A model generated the notes under the pieces. The model did not search any database, was not told the DNA's origin, and saw nothing but the letters and a program-made list of their open reading frames with translations. A stretch of DNA of 64,000 nt from Agrostemma githago (lineage: Eukaryota; Streptophyta; Magnoliopsida; Caryophyllales; Caryophyllaceae): the NCBI GenBank assembly GCA_958450325.1, contig OY288239.1, positions 44,733,811 to 44,797,810 of the forward strand, written 5' to 3'. This document shows, piece after piece, positions 32,146 to 41,913 of this stretch. Both the position numbers and the translations under genes were made by a program. Numbering within the stretch: position 1 is the stretch's first letter; each line of letters starts with the position of its first letter.

Positions 32146-34328
32146 TCTCCTCCCCCTTGACAAGGAATTGTCCTCAATTCTGAAATGCTTTTGTCAAGGT
32201 ATAGAAGAAGATCTTCTAATAGGAAGGTGGCTTGAACTCCATACTCATCCGCCAACTTCAGCTTGTAAGTTCTTTGGGTGCCCTTGTGTGGAACTTCTGT
32301 TTGTGACTTCCACTTGCTCCTTCCTTGGTTTGGGAACTCCTCTATACTCACGTTAGCCAAAGACAAGTCATCCCTCATGAAGTACCTCGTACTCTTGTTG
32401 TGCTCTTTTCTCATGATGTACTTAGAATGTCCTGAAGTGCAAGGGAGGTTTCCTTTAAAAGGAAGTCTTACCTGCAAAATAAGCTTATCAAGAGTACCAA
32501 AGGAGTTAGTCTTGTGCTTGATAAGCACTTCAGCCTCCGTGGAGTAGTAGTCCTTCCAATTCCCAATCCCACTTGTGCCTATATCTAAGGTGGTTGAATG
32601 CGTGTGGTTACAAGACAAGGTGTTAACCATGCCTTCGACCTTACCCTCTTCATACCTTAAGACTTCAGGATCTACACGAGGCATCAAATAAGATGGTATT
32701 CCCTTGGAGATAACAATACCTTGTTCCTGTTGCCACTCTTTAGATGGCTTTCCTTCACTGCCACTCTTAATCTTAATGGGTTTTTCTTTGGTGGCGTCAA
32801 ACTCTCCCTTGTCTAGATTATGCACTTCTACAAATTTATTAGCAAACATTGAGAGGCTGGGTTTTCCGACTCTATTTGCTAACATGTTACAGACACTTTG
32901 AGGTGCCATGGGTTTGAGTATAATTTTCTTTCCTTTATCATTCAACTCATACTCATTCCTTCTTCCATGGTGAACTACGCCCCTATCAAACTGCCAAGGA
33001 CGGCCTAATAGTATGTGACAAGCATCCATAGGAATTACATCACACAAAACCTCATCAACGTAGGAACCCATGGTTAATCCAACCCTCACTTGTTTAGTGA
33101 CCCTTACCTTGTTCCCGTTGTTTAACCAATGTAAGGCATAAGGGTTAGGGTGATTGGTAGTAGCTAGGCCTAGTTTGTCCACCATTTCAGTTGAGGCAAC
33201 GTTGGTACAACTACCTCCATCGATGATTAGACTACACCATTTATCTTTCACTTGACACTTAGTATGAAACAGTTGGTCTCTTTGTTCAGTGTCTTGTTGA
33301 ATTGGGTTAGTATGTAGAGTACGAAGGACTAGAAGTGTGTCATAAGCTGGGGGTTCGTAAGACTCAATATCTTCTTCCTCTTCTTCCTCTCCCTCATTGA
33401 CATTAAAAACAGCCCCTATACGTTGTTCCTCCTCCCATAACTCATCCCTAACTGTGATTACTTCCCTTAAGGTTACAACTCTTTTGTTAGGACAAGCGTT
33501 TTTGAAGTGACCAAACCCTTGACATTTGAAACAACGTACTTTAGATAGACTAGTTTCAGTGGATGTTTTGGGTGTAGACTGAGGTGGGGGTGCTGGGTTA
33601 GTCTTAACAATAAGGGGTTGATTAGAACTAGTAGGATTGACTCTATTGCTGTCATCTGTTCGTGACCAAGCATGACTCTTACTAGACTCACCCTCATGTC
33701 TTCCCTTCCCTTGTGCCTCAATTTTTAGACACAACCCACATAAGGTATCAAAATCAGAATATGGACACAAATCAACCGTATTAGCTATACTACGGTTTAA
33801 CCCACGTAAGAACCTAGCCATTTTTATTTCTTCATTTTCCTCTACTTCTCCCATTAAAACCAGGTTCTCAAATTCCTCTATATATTCACTAACACTCATT
33901 TTACCTTGTACAAGGTTAGCAATCTTTTTATATAAGGACAACTTGTGCGTAGTTGGAACATACCTCTTACGTAGTTTACGTTTTAAGGACTCCCAAGAAG
34001 TAATCTTACCTTTCCCACTTCTGGTGCGTTGTACCTTAAGCCCTTCATACCAAAGGGAAGCTCCCTTGCTTAGCTTGAGGATGGCGTACTTGCACCTCTC
34101 TTCGTCCTCCAAATCCTTGAAGTCAAAGAGCTTCTCTATGTTTCTTTCCCACTCCAAGTAAACTTCAGGATCAGTACCACCATTAAACTCAGGGAGTTCA
34201 TTTACCTTGATTCTGTCCACCGGTTCTCTCCTTGGTTGGAAGCGGGAATTCTTGGGTTGGAAGTTCTCCAACGCCCTCTTTAGTTGTTCCAGGAAGGTAG
34301 GATCTTCAAAGTTCAACACTCCTGCCAT
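32079..34328 (-). CDS. E2 gag-protease polyprotein, intact
   Basis: The start is set at MAGVLNFEDP (34328), shared by all family members; an in-frame upstream Met lies in the leader at 34352. From this Met, residues about 75-205 form the Gag domain (KYAILKLSKGASLWYEG, WESLKRKLRKRYVP, FLRGLNRSIANTVDL). Residues 266-279 are a CCHC knuckle CFKCQGFGHFKNAC. An acidic linker precedes a retropepsin-like domain with active-site DGGS (D370) and ILLGRPW near 440. The tail includes LKLADEYGVQATF and ELRTIPCQGGGDDPNQ, relics of the integrase C-terminus. RT, RNase H and the integrase core are deleted cleanly in frame. The ORF crosses the polypurine tract and uses about 22 codons of the 3' LTR, stopping at 32079. 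It is likely translated as a virus-like particle precursor that depends on pol from relatives such as E7. Confidence 0.9.
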   Translation of the reverse strand: MAGVLNFEDPTFLEQLKRALENFQPKNSRFQPRREPVDRIKVNELPEFNGGTDPEVYLEWERNIEKLFDFKDLEDEERCKYAILKLSKGASLWYEGLKVQRTRSGKGKITSWESLKRKLRKRYVPTTHKLSLYKKIANLVQGKMSVSEYIEEFENLVLMGEVEENEEIKMARFLRGLNRSIANTVDLCPYSDFDTLCGLCLKIEAQGKGRHEGESSKSHAWSRTDDSNRVNPTSSNQPLIVKTNPAPPPQSTPKTSTETSLSKVRCFKCQGFGHFKNACPNKRVVTLREVITVRDELWEEEQRIGAVFNVNEGEEEEEEDIESYEPPAYDTLLVLRTLHTNPIQQDTEQRDQLFHTKCQVKDKWCSLIIDGGSCTNVASTEMVDKLGLATTNHPNPYALHWLNNGNKVRVTKQVRVGLTMGSYVDEVLCDVIPMDACHILLGRPWQFDRGVVHHGRRNEYELNDKGKKIILKPMAPQSVCNMLANRVGKPSLSMFANKFVEVHNLDKGEFDATKEKPIKIKSGSEGKPSKEWQQEQGIVISKGIPSYLMPRVDPEVLRYEEGKVEGMVNTLSCNHTHSTTLDIGTSGIGNWKDYYSTEAEVLIKHKTNSFGTLDKLILQVRLPFKGNLPCTSGHSKYIMRKEHNKSTRYFMRDDLSLANVSIEEFPNQGRSKWKSQTEVPHKGTQRTYKLKLADEYGVQATFLLEDLLLYLDKSISELRTIPCQGGGDDPNQGATNSSKEVLKSSTKEY

Positions 34329-34353
34329 GCTTACGTCTAGATGGATGACCAAA

Positions 34354-34365
34354 GCTCTGATACCA
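34354..34365 (-). other. E2 primer-binding site (initiator-Met tRNA)
   Basis: TGGTATCAGAGC on the minus strand, four bases after the 5' LTR end. This is the standard primer site for chromoviruses and many plant gypsy elements. Confidence 0.95.
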
Positions 34366-34369
34366 CTAA

Positions 34370-35262
34370 TGATGTGAGTTGATATGAACTTTGAAACAAG
34401 AATGTAAAGATGGATTAGTATTCTGAAATGGAACGTGAATGAGTAACCAAAACAGAAAGAAAGGATAGTTTTAAGGATGAATAAACCGTAACCAAGGATA
34501 GTATGCTAGGTGAAGTAGACCTATACTTCAACAAAGCGGTTGCTAGATCAAACACTCGATTGAAATAGCGAGTTTAGAGCTTGTAACGCGACTTACTCTA
34601 GACTTTGTCTTGTAAACTACAAGGACGAAACAGAAAGCTTAGCTTTACTCAAGTTTTAATTTGCAAATTGGATGATCTTATTCCTTCAAAATGGCCGGCT
34701 ATTTATAGCCTACAAGGTCCCTTAAACCGGTTGGTTTAGGGTGACAAAAACAAAGCTAAGACTAATGTGAACTAGGAGCTAATTACAAGGTTGGAGCTAA
34801 TAACAAAGCTAGTGTAAACATGGAGTTAAAACCAAAGCTAGGGAGTTAAAACCAAAGCTAGGGAGTTAAAACCAAAGCTTCACCAAGAGTAACCAGCCGT
34901 GTGTAGTCTTGTGTGAACATGGAGCCAACAACAAAGCTTGAGTGTACACACCATGTGAACATGGAGCCAAAAACAAGGCTAATAAGAGAGCCTTTTGACC
35001 GTGTACACTAAGAGAACACAACCAGCTCCTTAACTTCAGTCCACTACTCATGCTTGAATGATTGTGACCCTAAGTTAATGTCTTCATTTCACCTTGATTA
35101 GTTGCTCCTTTATTCAGCTCAAATTCGAGCTAGCTCCATAATTGAAGATGACTTCTTATTATAACTAATGTAGCTGGCCTAAGCTTAAGTAGGAGCTAGT
35201 ATTCTTTAGTTGAGCTCTTTAGAACTTCCTTACTTGAATTGGTAGCTCCTTGATTCGGATCA
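34370..35262 (-). repeat. E2 5' LTR (893 bp)
   Basis: Same length as the 3' LTR and no difference noticed across the compared stretches, including the CTAGGGAGTTAAAACCAAAG triplication. Confidence 0.9.
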
Positions 35263-35267
35263 TCTTC

Positions 35268-35492
35268 GTCCTCCAAATCCTTGAAGTCAAAGAGCTTTTC
35301 CATGCTTCTTTCCCACTCCAAGTAAGCTTCAGGATCGGTACCTCCGTTAAACTCAGGAAGTTCAGTTACCTTGATCTTGTCCACCGGTTCCCTCCTTGGT
35401 TGGAAGCGAGAATTTCTTGGCTGGAAGTTCTCCAATGCTTTCTTTAGTTGTTCTAGGAAGGTAGGATCTTCAAAGTTCAACACTCCTGCCAT
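35268..35492 (-). pseudogene. E1 gag N-terminus, separated by E2
   Basis: MAGVLNFEDPTFLEQLKKAL through AYLEWERSMEKLFDFKDLED, about 75 codons, ending at the TCTTC duplication. The remainder of the gene is at 29219-31252. Confidence 0.9.
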
Positions 35493-35532
35493 TCTTTCGT
35501 TTGCTTGATGACCAAAGCTCTGATACCACTAA

Positions 35533-36406
35533 TGATGTGAGTTGATATGAACTTTGAAACAAGAATGTAAAGATGGATTAGTATTCTGAAATGGAACGTA
35601 AACAAGTAACCAAAACAGAATGAAAGGATAGTTTTGAGGAAGGATAAACCGTAACCAAGGATAGTATGCTAGGTGAAGTAGACCTATACTTCAACAAAGC
35701 GGTTGCTAGATCAAACACTCGATTGAAATAGCGAGTTTAGAGCTTGTAACGCGACTTACTCTAGACTTTGTCTTGTAAACTACAAGGACGAAACAGAAAG
35801 CTTAGCTTTACTCAAGTTTTAATTTGCAAATTGGATGATGTTTATTCCTTCAAATGACCGGTTATATATAGCCTACAAGAGCCCTTAAACCGGTTGGTTT
35901 AGGGTGACAAAAACAAGGCTAAAACTATGTGAACATGGAGCTAATTACAAAGTAGGGAGCTAATAACAAAGAGATGTGAACTTGGAGCTAATAACTATGC
36001 TAAGTGAAGAGTAATCAGCCGTGGTCTTCTTATGTGAACATGGAGATGAAAACAAAGCTTGAGTAGGAGTAATGAGGCGCGGCAAAGGTGTGAACATGGA
36101 GCCAAAAACAAGGCTAACAAGAGAGCCTTTTGACCGTGTACACCAAGAGAACACAATCAGCTCTAAAACCTTCTTAACTTCAGTCCATTACTCATGCTTG
36201 AATGATTGTGACCCTAAGTTAATGTCTTCACTTTACCTTGATTAGTTGCTCCTTTATTCAGCTCAAATTCGAGCTAGCTCCATTATTGAAGATGACTTCT
36301 TATTATTGCTAATCTAGCTGGCCTAAGCTTAAGTACGAGCTAGTATTCTTTAGTTGAGCTCTTTAGAACTTCCTTACTTGGATTAGTGGCTTCTTGATTC
36401 GGATCA
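35533..36406 (-). repeat. E1 5' LTR (874 bp)
   Basis: Same termini and length as 28412-29285 with scattered substitutions. The primer site is 35517-35528. Confidence 0.9.
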
Positions 36407-36411
36407 GTGGA

Positions 36412-36815
36412 CTAGGGTTTAGACGCGAGAGCGCGAACCCACCTTGACAGCGGTCTACGTAGCGAGAGCCCGGATCGACTCTAGCAACTAGGAGACACCT
36501 ACACCCTTGATTACCCAAATCATCCTACTATGCTTATGAACCCGACCTAACCCTACTCTTTCCTCGTTCGATTTCTTTAGTTCGATAGATTCGTTTAGCC
36601 TTAGTTGTTACCCCTAGCTTAGTCATAGTCTTAGTTCATTCCCTTCTTATCGTTCTAGTTTAGTTTAGCGTCGAGACCTAGTCAAATCTCTAGGTGGAAC
36701 TTGGTCCAAACCCTCTTTACCGTCCTCGTGGATTCGACCCGACTTCCCTAGCTACCCACTAGGATTAGTTGGTTAATTATTGACGGTTGGGAACCACGGC
36801 AATTCCCTACCATCA
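36412..36815 (+). repeat. H1 5' LTR, second part
   Basis: Continues the H1 LTR after E1 from CTAGGGTTTAGACG to CTACCATCA. The phrase GTGGATTCGACCCGACTTCC is a usual Athila LTR-end feature. 36407-36411 is the E1 duplication. Confidence 0.8.
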
Positions 36816-36818
36816 ATT

Positions 36819-36839
36819 TGGCGCCGTTGCCGGGGACGG
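36819..36839 (+). other. H1 primer-binding site (tRNA-Asp type)
   Basis: TGGCGCCGTTGCCGGGGACG starts three bases after the LTR end. Confidence 0.85.
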
Positions 36840-37051
36840 TGCATTGTTTAGACTTAGTTTGCTTATAGCTAGACTTAGTTACCCTTCTTTGTGCTCTTCT
36901 ATCATCTCTTGTGCATATTCTCTAGATTCTTCTTTTTTCCTTAGTTTTATTTCTTCATTTTCTCTTTGTCTTTCGATTGTGCTTGTTTATTGTCGTTGCC
37001 TAGTGCCCGAAAAGCACTAGGTGTTCTCACGTTTGCTCAAGTGTGTAGTGT

Positions 37052-38031
37052 ATGCCTAGGGGGAGAGGCGAATTCTTTCTCTTCAATCCAGAGCCGGAAA
37101 GACTCTTTAGAGCCTTTCGCCAACGGACGATTGGCCGGGTTAGAATCTCTCAACCAAGCGCAAGCAATACTCATCAAGAGCAAGCTCAAGGAAACGATTT
37201 TGAGGAAGCATCTCGAGAGACGACCGAAGGGAATTTCACCAATCCCTTTGGACATTCTAGTCCTAGTTCCCCCTCTACATCTACTTCAACTCCATCTTCA
37301 CCACCATCTCCCTTACATCCAATTATGCCGAAGTTTTCGTCTCACTCTACATTTACGGAAGATGTCTTGCCGGGACCGAATGCTCTACCGGCCGCTTATG
37401 CCGGAAATTTTGTGGCCAAGACTCAATTCATCCAACTTGTGGAGAGAAATCAATTTAGTGGTTTGCCCACCGAAGAACCGCACCAACACATGGAGATTTT
37501 CTCCGATTATTGTGACGTTATTTCTCAAACCGGGGTTACACAAGATCAAATCCATTGGGTATTATTTCCATTCTCATTAATTGGAAAAGCAAAGCAATGG
37601 ATCAAGAGTCTCGATAGGGCAACCATGGGCATCGATACTTGGAAGAAACTTGCATTGGGCCTAAGGGCCTCCGGAGAAGACTAATTTGCTAAGGGCCTCC
37701 ATCACCGGTTTCCAACAACGGGATGAAGAGAGCCTTTATGAAGCTTGGGAGAGGTTTAAATCTTTGGTTAGATCGTGCCCCCACCATGGACTTTCACAAT
37801 GGTTTTTAGTCCAACAATTTTGGAACGGTCTTTATGAGGACTCAAGAACTATACTCAATATGGGCTCCAATGGTAGGTTCACCGAGGTCGATGATGACCA
37901 AACATGGGCAAGAATCGAGGAGATGGCAGTTCATAATTCTCAATACTCAAGGCCTAGGAAGGCAAATCGAGGAGGTAGGCACGAGGTTGATGCTATTACT
38001 CAATTAAGCATTGACCTTGGAGCTCAATTGA
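37052..38031 (+). pseudogene. H1 gag (broken, truncated)
   Basis: MPRGRGEFFLFNPEPERLFR opens the frame. A Ser/Pro/Thr-rich segment and a Gag domain follow (AKTQFIQLVERNQFSGLPTE, then HWVLFPFSLIGKAKQWIKSL). A frameshift near 37670-37690 moves the frame to the 37686-38039 stretch (FQQRDEESLYEAWERFKSLV, CPHHGLSQWFLVQQFWNGLY). It is cut at 38031 by E3 before any zinc knuckle or protease. The order and motifs are those of Athila Gag. Confidence 0.85.
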
Positions 38032-39046
38032 TGATGTGAGTTGCTATGAACTTTGAAACAAGAATATGAAGTATGATTAGTATTCTGAAATGGAACGTAA
38101 ACAAGTAACCAAAACAGAATGAAAGGATAGTTTTAAGGTTGAATAAACCGTAACCAAGGATAGTATGCTAGGTGAAGTAGACCTATACTTCAACAAAGCG
38201 GTTGCTAGATCAAATACTCGATTGAAATAACGAGTTTAGAGCTTGTAACGCGACTTACTCTAGACTTTGTCTTGTAAACAACAAGGACGTAAAAGAAAGC
38301 TTAGCTTTACTCAGGTTTTTGATATGCAAATTGGATGTCTTATTCATTCAACTAAATGGCTATATATAGCCTACAATCAGACCTTAAACTTGGCTGATTA
38401 GGGTGACAAAAACAAAGTTACAACCATGTGAACAAGGAGCTAATAACAAAGCTAGGAGCTAATAACAAAGTGATGTAAACTAGGAGCTAATAACAAAGTA
38501 ATGTAAACTAGGAGCTAATAACAAAGTAATGTGAACAAGGAGCTAATAACAAAGCTAAGAGAGCATTAAGGTGTGGCTGGTGTGAACATGGATCTAATAA
38601 CAAAGCTTCATTTGGACGTCCACACCAAGTGAACACAACCAGCTTCAAACGTCCTTTTTAACCCCGGTGCTTTCCCATGCACAACTGACTTGTTCGGACC
38701 ATAACTTTGTCAATACTTGTTCAATGAGCCTTCATGAATAGTCATTGGAAAGATAAGCTCGAAATCTATCTCCTCCATTTTGAATGACTACGAAATTCCA
38801 AGGATAACTCGAGATATGGACTGATCAAAACAATGCTGCAAAATGAACTCGCATCAGAAATTCCCATGCACAACTGTCTTGTTCGGACCATAACTTTGTC
38901 AATACTTGTTCAATGAGCCTTCATGAATAGTCATTGGAAAGATAAGCTCGGAAATCTATCTCCTCCATTTTGAATGACTACGAAACTCCAAGTATAACTC
39001 GATATATGGACTGATCAAAACAACGGTGCAAAATGAACTCGCATCA
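38032..39046 (-). repeat. E3 3' LTR (1015 bp)
   Basis: Element-strand TGATGCGAGTTC...AACTCACATCA. Several copies of AACTAGGAGCTAATAACAAA lie between 38450 and 38555, and a duplicated segment lies about 38680-39040. Confidence 0.85.
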
Positions 39047-39470
39047 TACTCTCCTTCTTTGAAAAAGAATTGTCCTCAATTCTTGTAACAAGTATCCCAC
39101 CTGGATCAAATACAAAATTTGTTAGGATCAACACATCCTTACTCCAAATAGACATAAGTGTGGGTAACGTTGGTATCACGGCTCGACCCCAAGCTCGACT
39201 CCTTTTCAAGTAGGTGTTGTTTTGAATGCTTGTGAACTCTACTTTGCTTGTTGTGAACAAGGATGGATCAGGTATCTTTTGTTGCTTCTCAAAGTATTCC
39301 ACAAGCTCAACCCCCTTACTCTCCATGCTTGTTTTGATTAAGATCAGAATTTGTTTCTTCTTGCACAACCCGTTTGGTTGAAGATGATACTCGTCAAAAA
39401 CAGGTGGTAACGTTGGATCAAACACCAAACTTTCCTCGTAAGTGTTTTCAAACGAGAAAATTCCAGCCAT
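39015..39470 (-). CDS. E3 ORF, 151 codons, unknown function
   Basis: Begins MAGIFSFENTYEESLVFDPT, which echoes the family Gag start MAGV[LV]NFED, but the rest has no Gag, zinc-knuckle or protease signature. Its end FDPGGILVTRIEDNSFSKKE runs into the 3' LTR. The DNA there, read in another frame, gives ELRTILFQRR, the integrase-tail sequence of the E family, so the current frame is not the ancestral one at that point. Single uninterrupted ORF between the primer site and the LTR. Product and role are unknown; it could be a captured or frameshifted remnant. Confidence 0.5.
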   Translation of the reverse strand: MAGIFSFENTYEESLVFDPTLPPVFDEYHLQPNGLCKKKQILILIKTSMESKGVELVEYFEKQQKIPDPSLFTTSKVEFTSIQNNTYLKRSRAWGRAVIPTLPTLMSIWSKDVLILTNFVFDPGGILVTRIEDNSFSKKESMMRVHFAPLF

Positions 39471-39703
39471 CTTTTTTTTTTTTTGAATAGTACTACGTGA
39501 ACAGTACTAATTCGTGAACAGTTTTTTTTTTTGAAAATAAATCGAACTTCAACAAGAACCACGAAACAATCAAAACCGATTAACCCTCGAACTACCCGCA
39601 CGAGTTTAACCTTTGAATTCCAATCGCAATCAGAAATTCAACTAACAACTTGGCTTCGACACTCCTTGGACCGTCTTGATTTTAAGAAAAATCAAGAGTT
39701 GTA

Positions 39704-39715
39704 GCTCTGATACCA
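39704..39715 (-). other. E3 primer-binding site (initiator-Met tRNA)
   Basis: TGGTATCAGAGC, four bases from the LTR end at 39720. Confidence 0.95.
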
Positions 39716-39719
39716 CTAA

Positions 39720-40610
39720 TGATGTGAGTTGCTATGAACTTTGAAACAAGAATATGAAGTATGATTAGTATTCTGAAATGGAACGTAAACAAGTAACCAA
39801 AACAGAATGAAAGGATAGTTTTAAGGTTGAATAAACCGTAACCAAGGATAGTATGCTAGGTGAAGTAGACCTATACTTCAACAAAGCGGTTGCTAGATCA
39901 AACACTCGATTGAAATAGCGAGTTTAGAGCTTGTAACGCGACTTACTCTAGACTTTGTCTTGTAAACAACAAGGACGTAAAAGAAAGCTTAGCTTTACTC
40001 AGGTTTTTGATATGCAAATTGGATGTCTTATTCATTCAACTAAATGGCTATATATAGCCTACAATCAGACCTTAAACTTGGCTGATTAGGGTGACAAAAA
40101 CAAAGTTACAACCATGTGAACAAGGAGCTAATAACAAAGCTAGGAGCTAATAACAAAGTGATGTAAACTAGGAGCTAATAACAAAGTAATGTAAACTAGG
40201 AGCTAATAACAAAGTAATGTGAACAAGGAGCTAATAACAAAGCTAAGAGAGCATTAAGGTGTGGCTGGTGTGAACATGGATCTAATAACAAAGCTTCATT
40301 TGGACGTCCACACCAAGTGAACACAACCAGCTTCAAACGTCCTTTTTAACCCCGGTGCTTTCCCATGCACAACTGACTTGTTCGGACCATAACTTTGTCA
40401 ATACTTGTTCAATGAGCCTTCATGAATAGTCATTGGAAAGATAAGCTCGAAATCTATCTCCTCCATTTTGAATGACTACGAAATTCCAAGGATAACTCGA
40501 GATATGGACTGATCAAAACAATGCTGCAAAATGAACTCGCATCAGAAATTCCCATGCACAACTGTCTTGTTCGGACCATAACTTTGTCAATACTTGTTCA
40601 ATGAGCCTTC
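39720..40610 (-). repeat. E3 5' LTR, truncated
   Basis: Matches 38032-38922 of the first LTR and stops at CAATGAGCCTTC, where E4 begins with an intact TGATGTGAG end. Confidence 0.9.
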
Positions 40611-41647
40611 TGATGTGAGTTGATATGAACTTTGAAACAAGAATGAGAGATATGATTAGTAAACTGAATTGGACGTGAAACAAGTAACCAAAACAGAAAG
40701 TAAAGATGGTTTGAGGATGAATAAAACGTAACCAAAGGATAGTATGCTAGGTGAAGTAGACCTATACTTCAACAAAGCGGTTTGCTAGATCAAACACTCG
40801 ATTGAAATAGCGAGTTTAGAGCTTGTAACGCGACTCACTCTAGACCTTGTCTTGTAAACTACAAAGACGAAACAAAGAAAGCACAAAGCTTAACTTTTAC
40901 TTGGGTTTTAATTTGCAAATTGGATGATCTTATTCCTTCAAAATGGCCGGCTATTTATAGCCTACAAGGTCCCTTAAACCGGTTGGTTTAGGGTGACAAA
41001 AACAAAGCTAAGACTAATGTGAACTAGGAGCTAATTACAAGGTTGGAGCTAATAACAAAGCTAGTGTAAACATGGAGTTAAAACCAAAGCTAGGGAGTTA
41101 AAACCAAAGCTTCACCAAGAGTAACCAGCCGTGTGTAGTCTTGTGTGAACATGGAGCCAACAACAAAGCTTGAGTGTACACACCATGTGAACACAACCAG
41201 CTTCAAACGTCCTCTTTAACCCCGGTGCTTTCCCATGCACAGCTGACTTGTTCGGACCATAACTTTGTCAATACTTGTTCAATGAGCCTTCATGAATAGT
41301 CATTGGAAAGAGCCAATGAGCCTTCATGAATAGCCAAACTCACAAAGTAATGTAAACATGGAGCTAATAACAAAGCTCTTAATCAGTCGTGGTCCTCTTG
41401 TGTGAACATGGAGCCAAAAACAAAGCTTGATGATGCACACTATGTGAACATAGCCATGGTGTGAACCCAACTTGATGTCTTCAATTTACCTTGACTTCTT
41501 TGCTCCTTTATTCAGCTCCTATACGAGCTAACTTAATACTTGGAGGAGGCACACTACTAGACTGGTAGGAGGTGCTAATGTGGCTTGACTAGAACTATTA
41601 GGAGCTAGTGTTACTTCATTGAACTCTTTAGCCTCTTCATTCAGATC
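40611..41647 (-). mobile_element. E4: mosaic solo LTR without target duplication
   Basis: It has intact E-family termini (plus-strand TGATGTGAG...ATTCAGATCA), but its flanks are CCTTC (left, E3 LTR) and GTTGG (right, H2). The first two thirds resemble the E2 LTR. Segment 41195-41330 resembles the E3 LTR (CTTTCCCATGCACAGCTGAC). The end is a third variant. It marks the junction between H1/E3 sequence and H2 sequence. Confidence 0.75.
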
Positions 41648-41913
41648 AGTTGGCTCGGAAAACCTTCACTGTGGGACAAAAATTGTTACTTTTTGTGTCT
41701 CGTCTTCGGTTATTCCCGAGAAAATTGCGATCCCGGTGGATTGGTCCATTTGAAGTCACTCAAGTATATCCACATGGAGCAGTGGAGATTCGTAGTTTCT
41801 CTACGGATAAGATTTTTAAAGTGAACGGACATCGTCTTAAGCCGTATTATGACGGGTTTCAGAAGAAAACGGTCGAGGAAATCGACATTTCCGACCCAAT
41901 TTATGAAGATTGA
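41648..41913 (+). pseudogene. H2 integrase C-terminal fragment
   Basis: 87 codons: ARKTFTVGQKLLLFVSRLRL, RSRWIGPFEVTQVYPHGAVE and FKVNGHRLKPYYDGF. This is the GPY/F-like end of Athila integrase (SRW.GPF.V...GAVE.....F.VNG.RLK). It ends with a normal stop, followed by CGAGCCACGACAAGGCGCTT and GGGAGGCAACCC, a usual post-pol phrase of these elements. Everything upstream was lost at the E4 junction. Confidence 0.9.

Larger units (their letters stand above)
31253..35262 (-). mobile_element. E2: young gag-protease-only Ty3/gypsy element (4010 bp)
   Basis: LTRs 31253-32145 (3') and 34370-35262 (5') are both 893 bp and look identical where compared, so insertion was recent. A perfect duplication TCTTC is at 31248-31252 and 35263-35267. 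The primer site is at 34354-34365, and the polypurine tract is next to the 3' LTR at 32146-32158. A single intact ORF fills the interior. No RT, RNase H or integrase is present. It sits in the gag of E1. Confidence 0.95.
28412..36406 (-). mobile_element. E1: gag-protease-only Ty3/gypsy element, split by E2
   Basis: Both LTRs are 874 bp (3' LTR 28412-29285; 5' LTR 35533-36406), with a perfect 5-bp duplication GTGGA at 28407-28411 and 36407-36411. The initiator-Met primer site is 35517-35528 and the polypurine tract is 29286-29298 (minus AAGGGGGAGGAGA). The internal region holds decayed gag-protease and no RT or integrase core. E2 (31253-35262) interrupts gag with duplication TCTTC. LTR copies differ at several sites, so E1 is older than E2. 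Confidence 0.95.
27404..38031 (+). mobile_element. H1: Athila-like LTR retrotransposon, 5' half
   Basis: The 5' LTR begins TGATAAGTGTAG at 27404, is split by E1 (28412-36406, duplication GTGGA), and ends CTACCATCA at 36815. A tRNA-Asp-type primer site and a broken gag follow. Sequence stops at 38031, where E3 starts; protease and pol of H1 are absent. H1 was inserted in the 3' LTR of H0. Its LTR is different in sequence and length from the H2 3' LTR at 50580, so H1 and H2 are separate elements. Confidence 0.8.
38032..40610 (-). mobile_element. E3: small LTR element with one ORF of unknown origin
   Basis: LTR 38032-39046 (1015 bp) has TG/CA ends. The internal part is 673 bp with an initiator-Met primer site at 39704-39715 (minus). 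The second LTR 39720-40610 is cut at its right end by E4. Left flank is ATTGA (38027-38031); the right duplication is lost. The LTRs share a tandem internal duplication of about 200 bp (phrase CCCATGCACAACTG twice) and arrays of GGAGCTAATAACAAAG. The LTRs are nearly identical where they overlap, so insertion was recent. Internal capacity is one short ORF. Confidence 0.8.
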
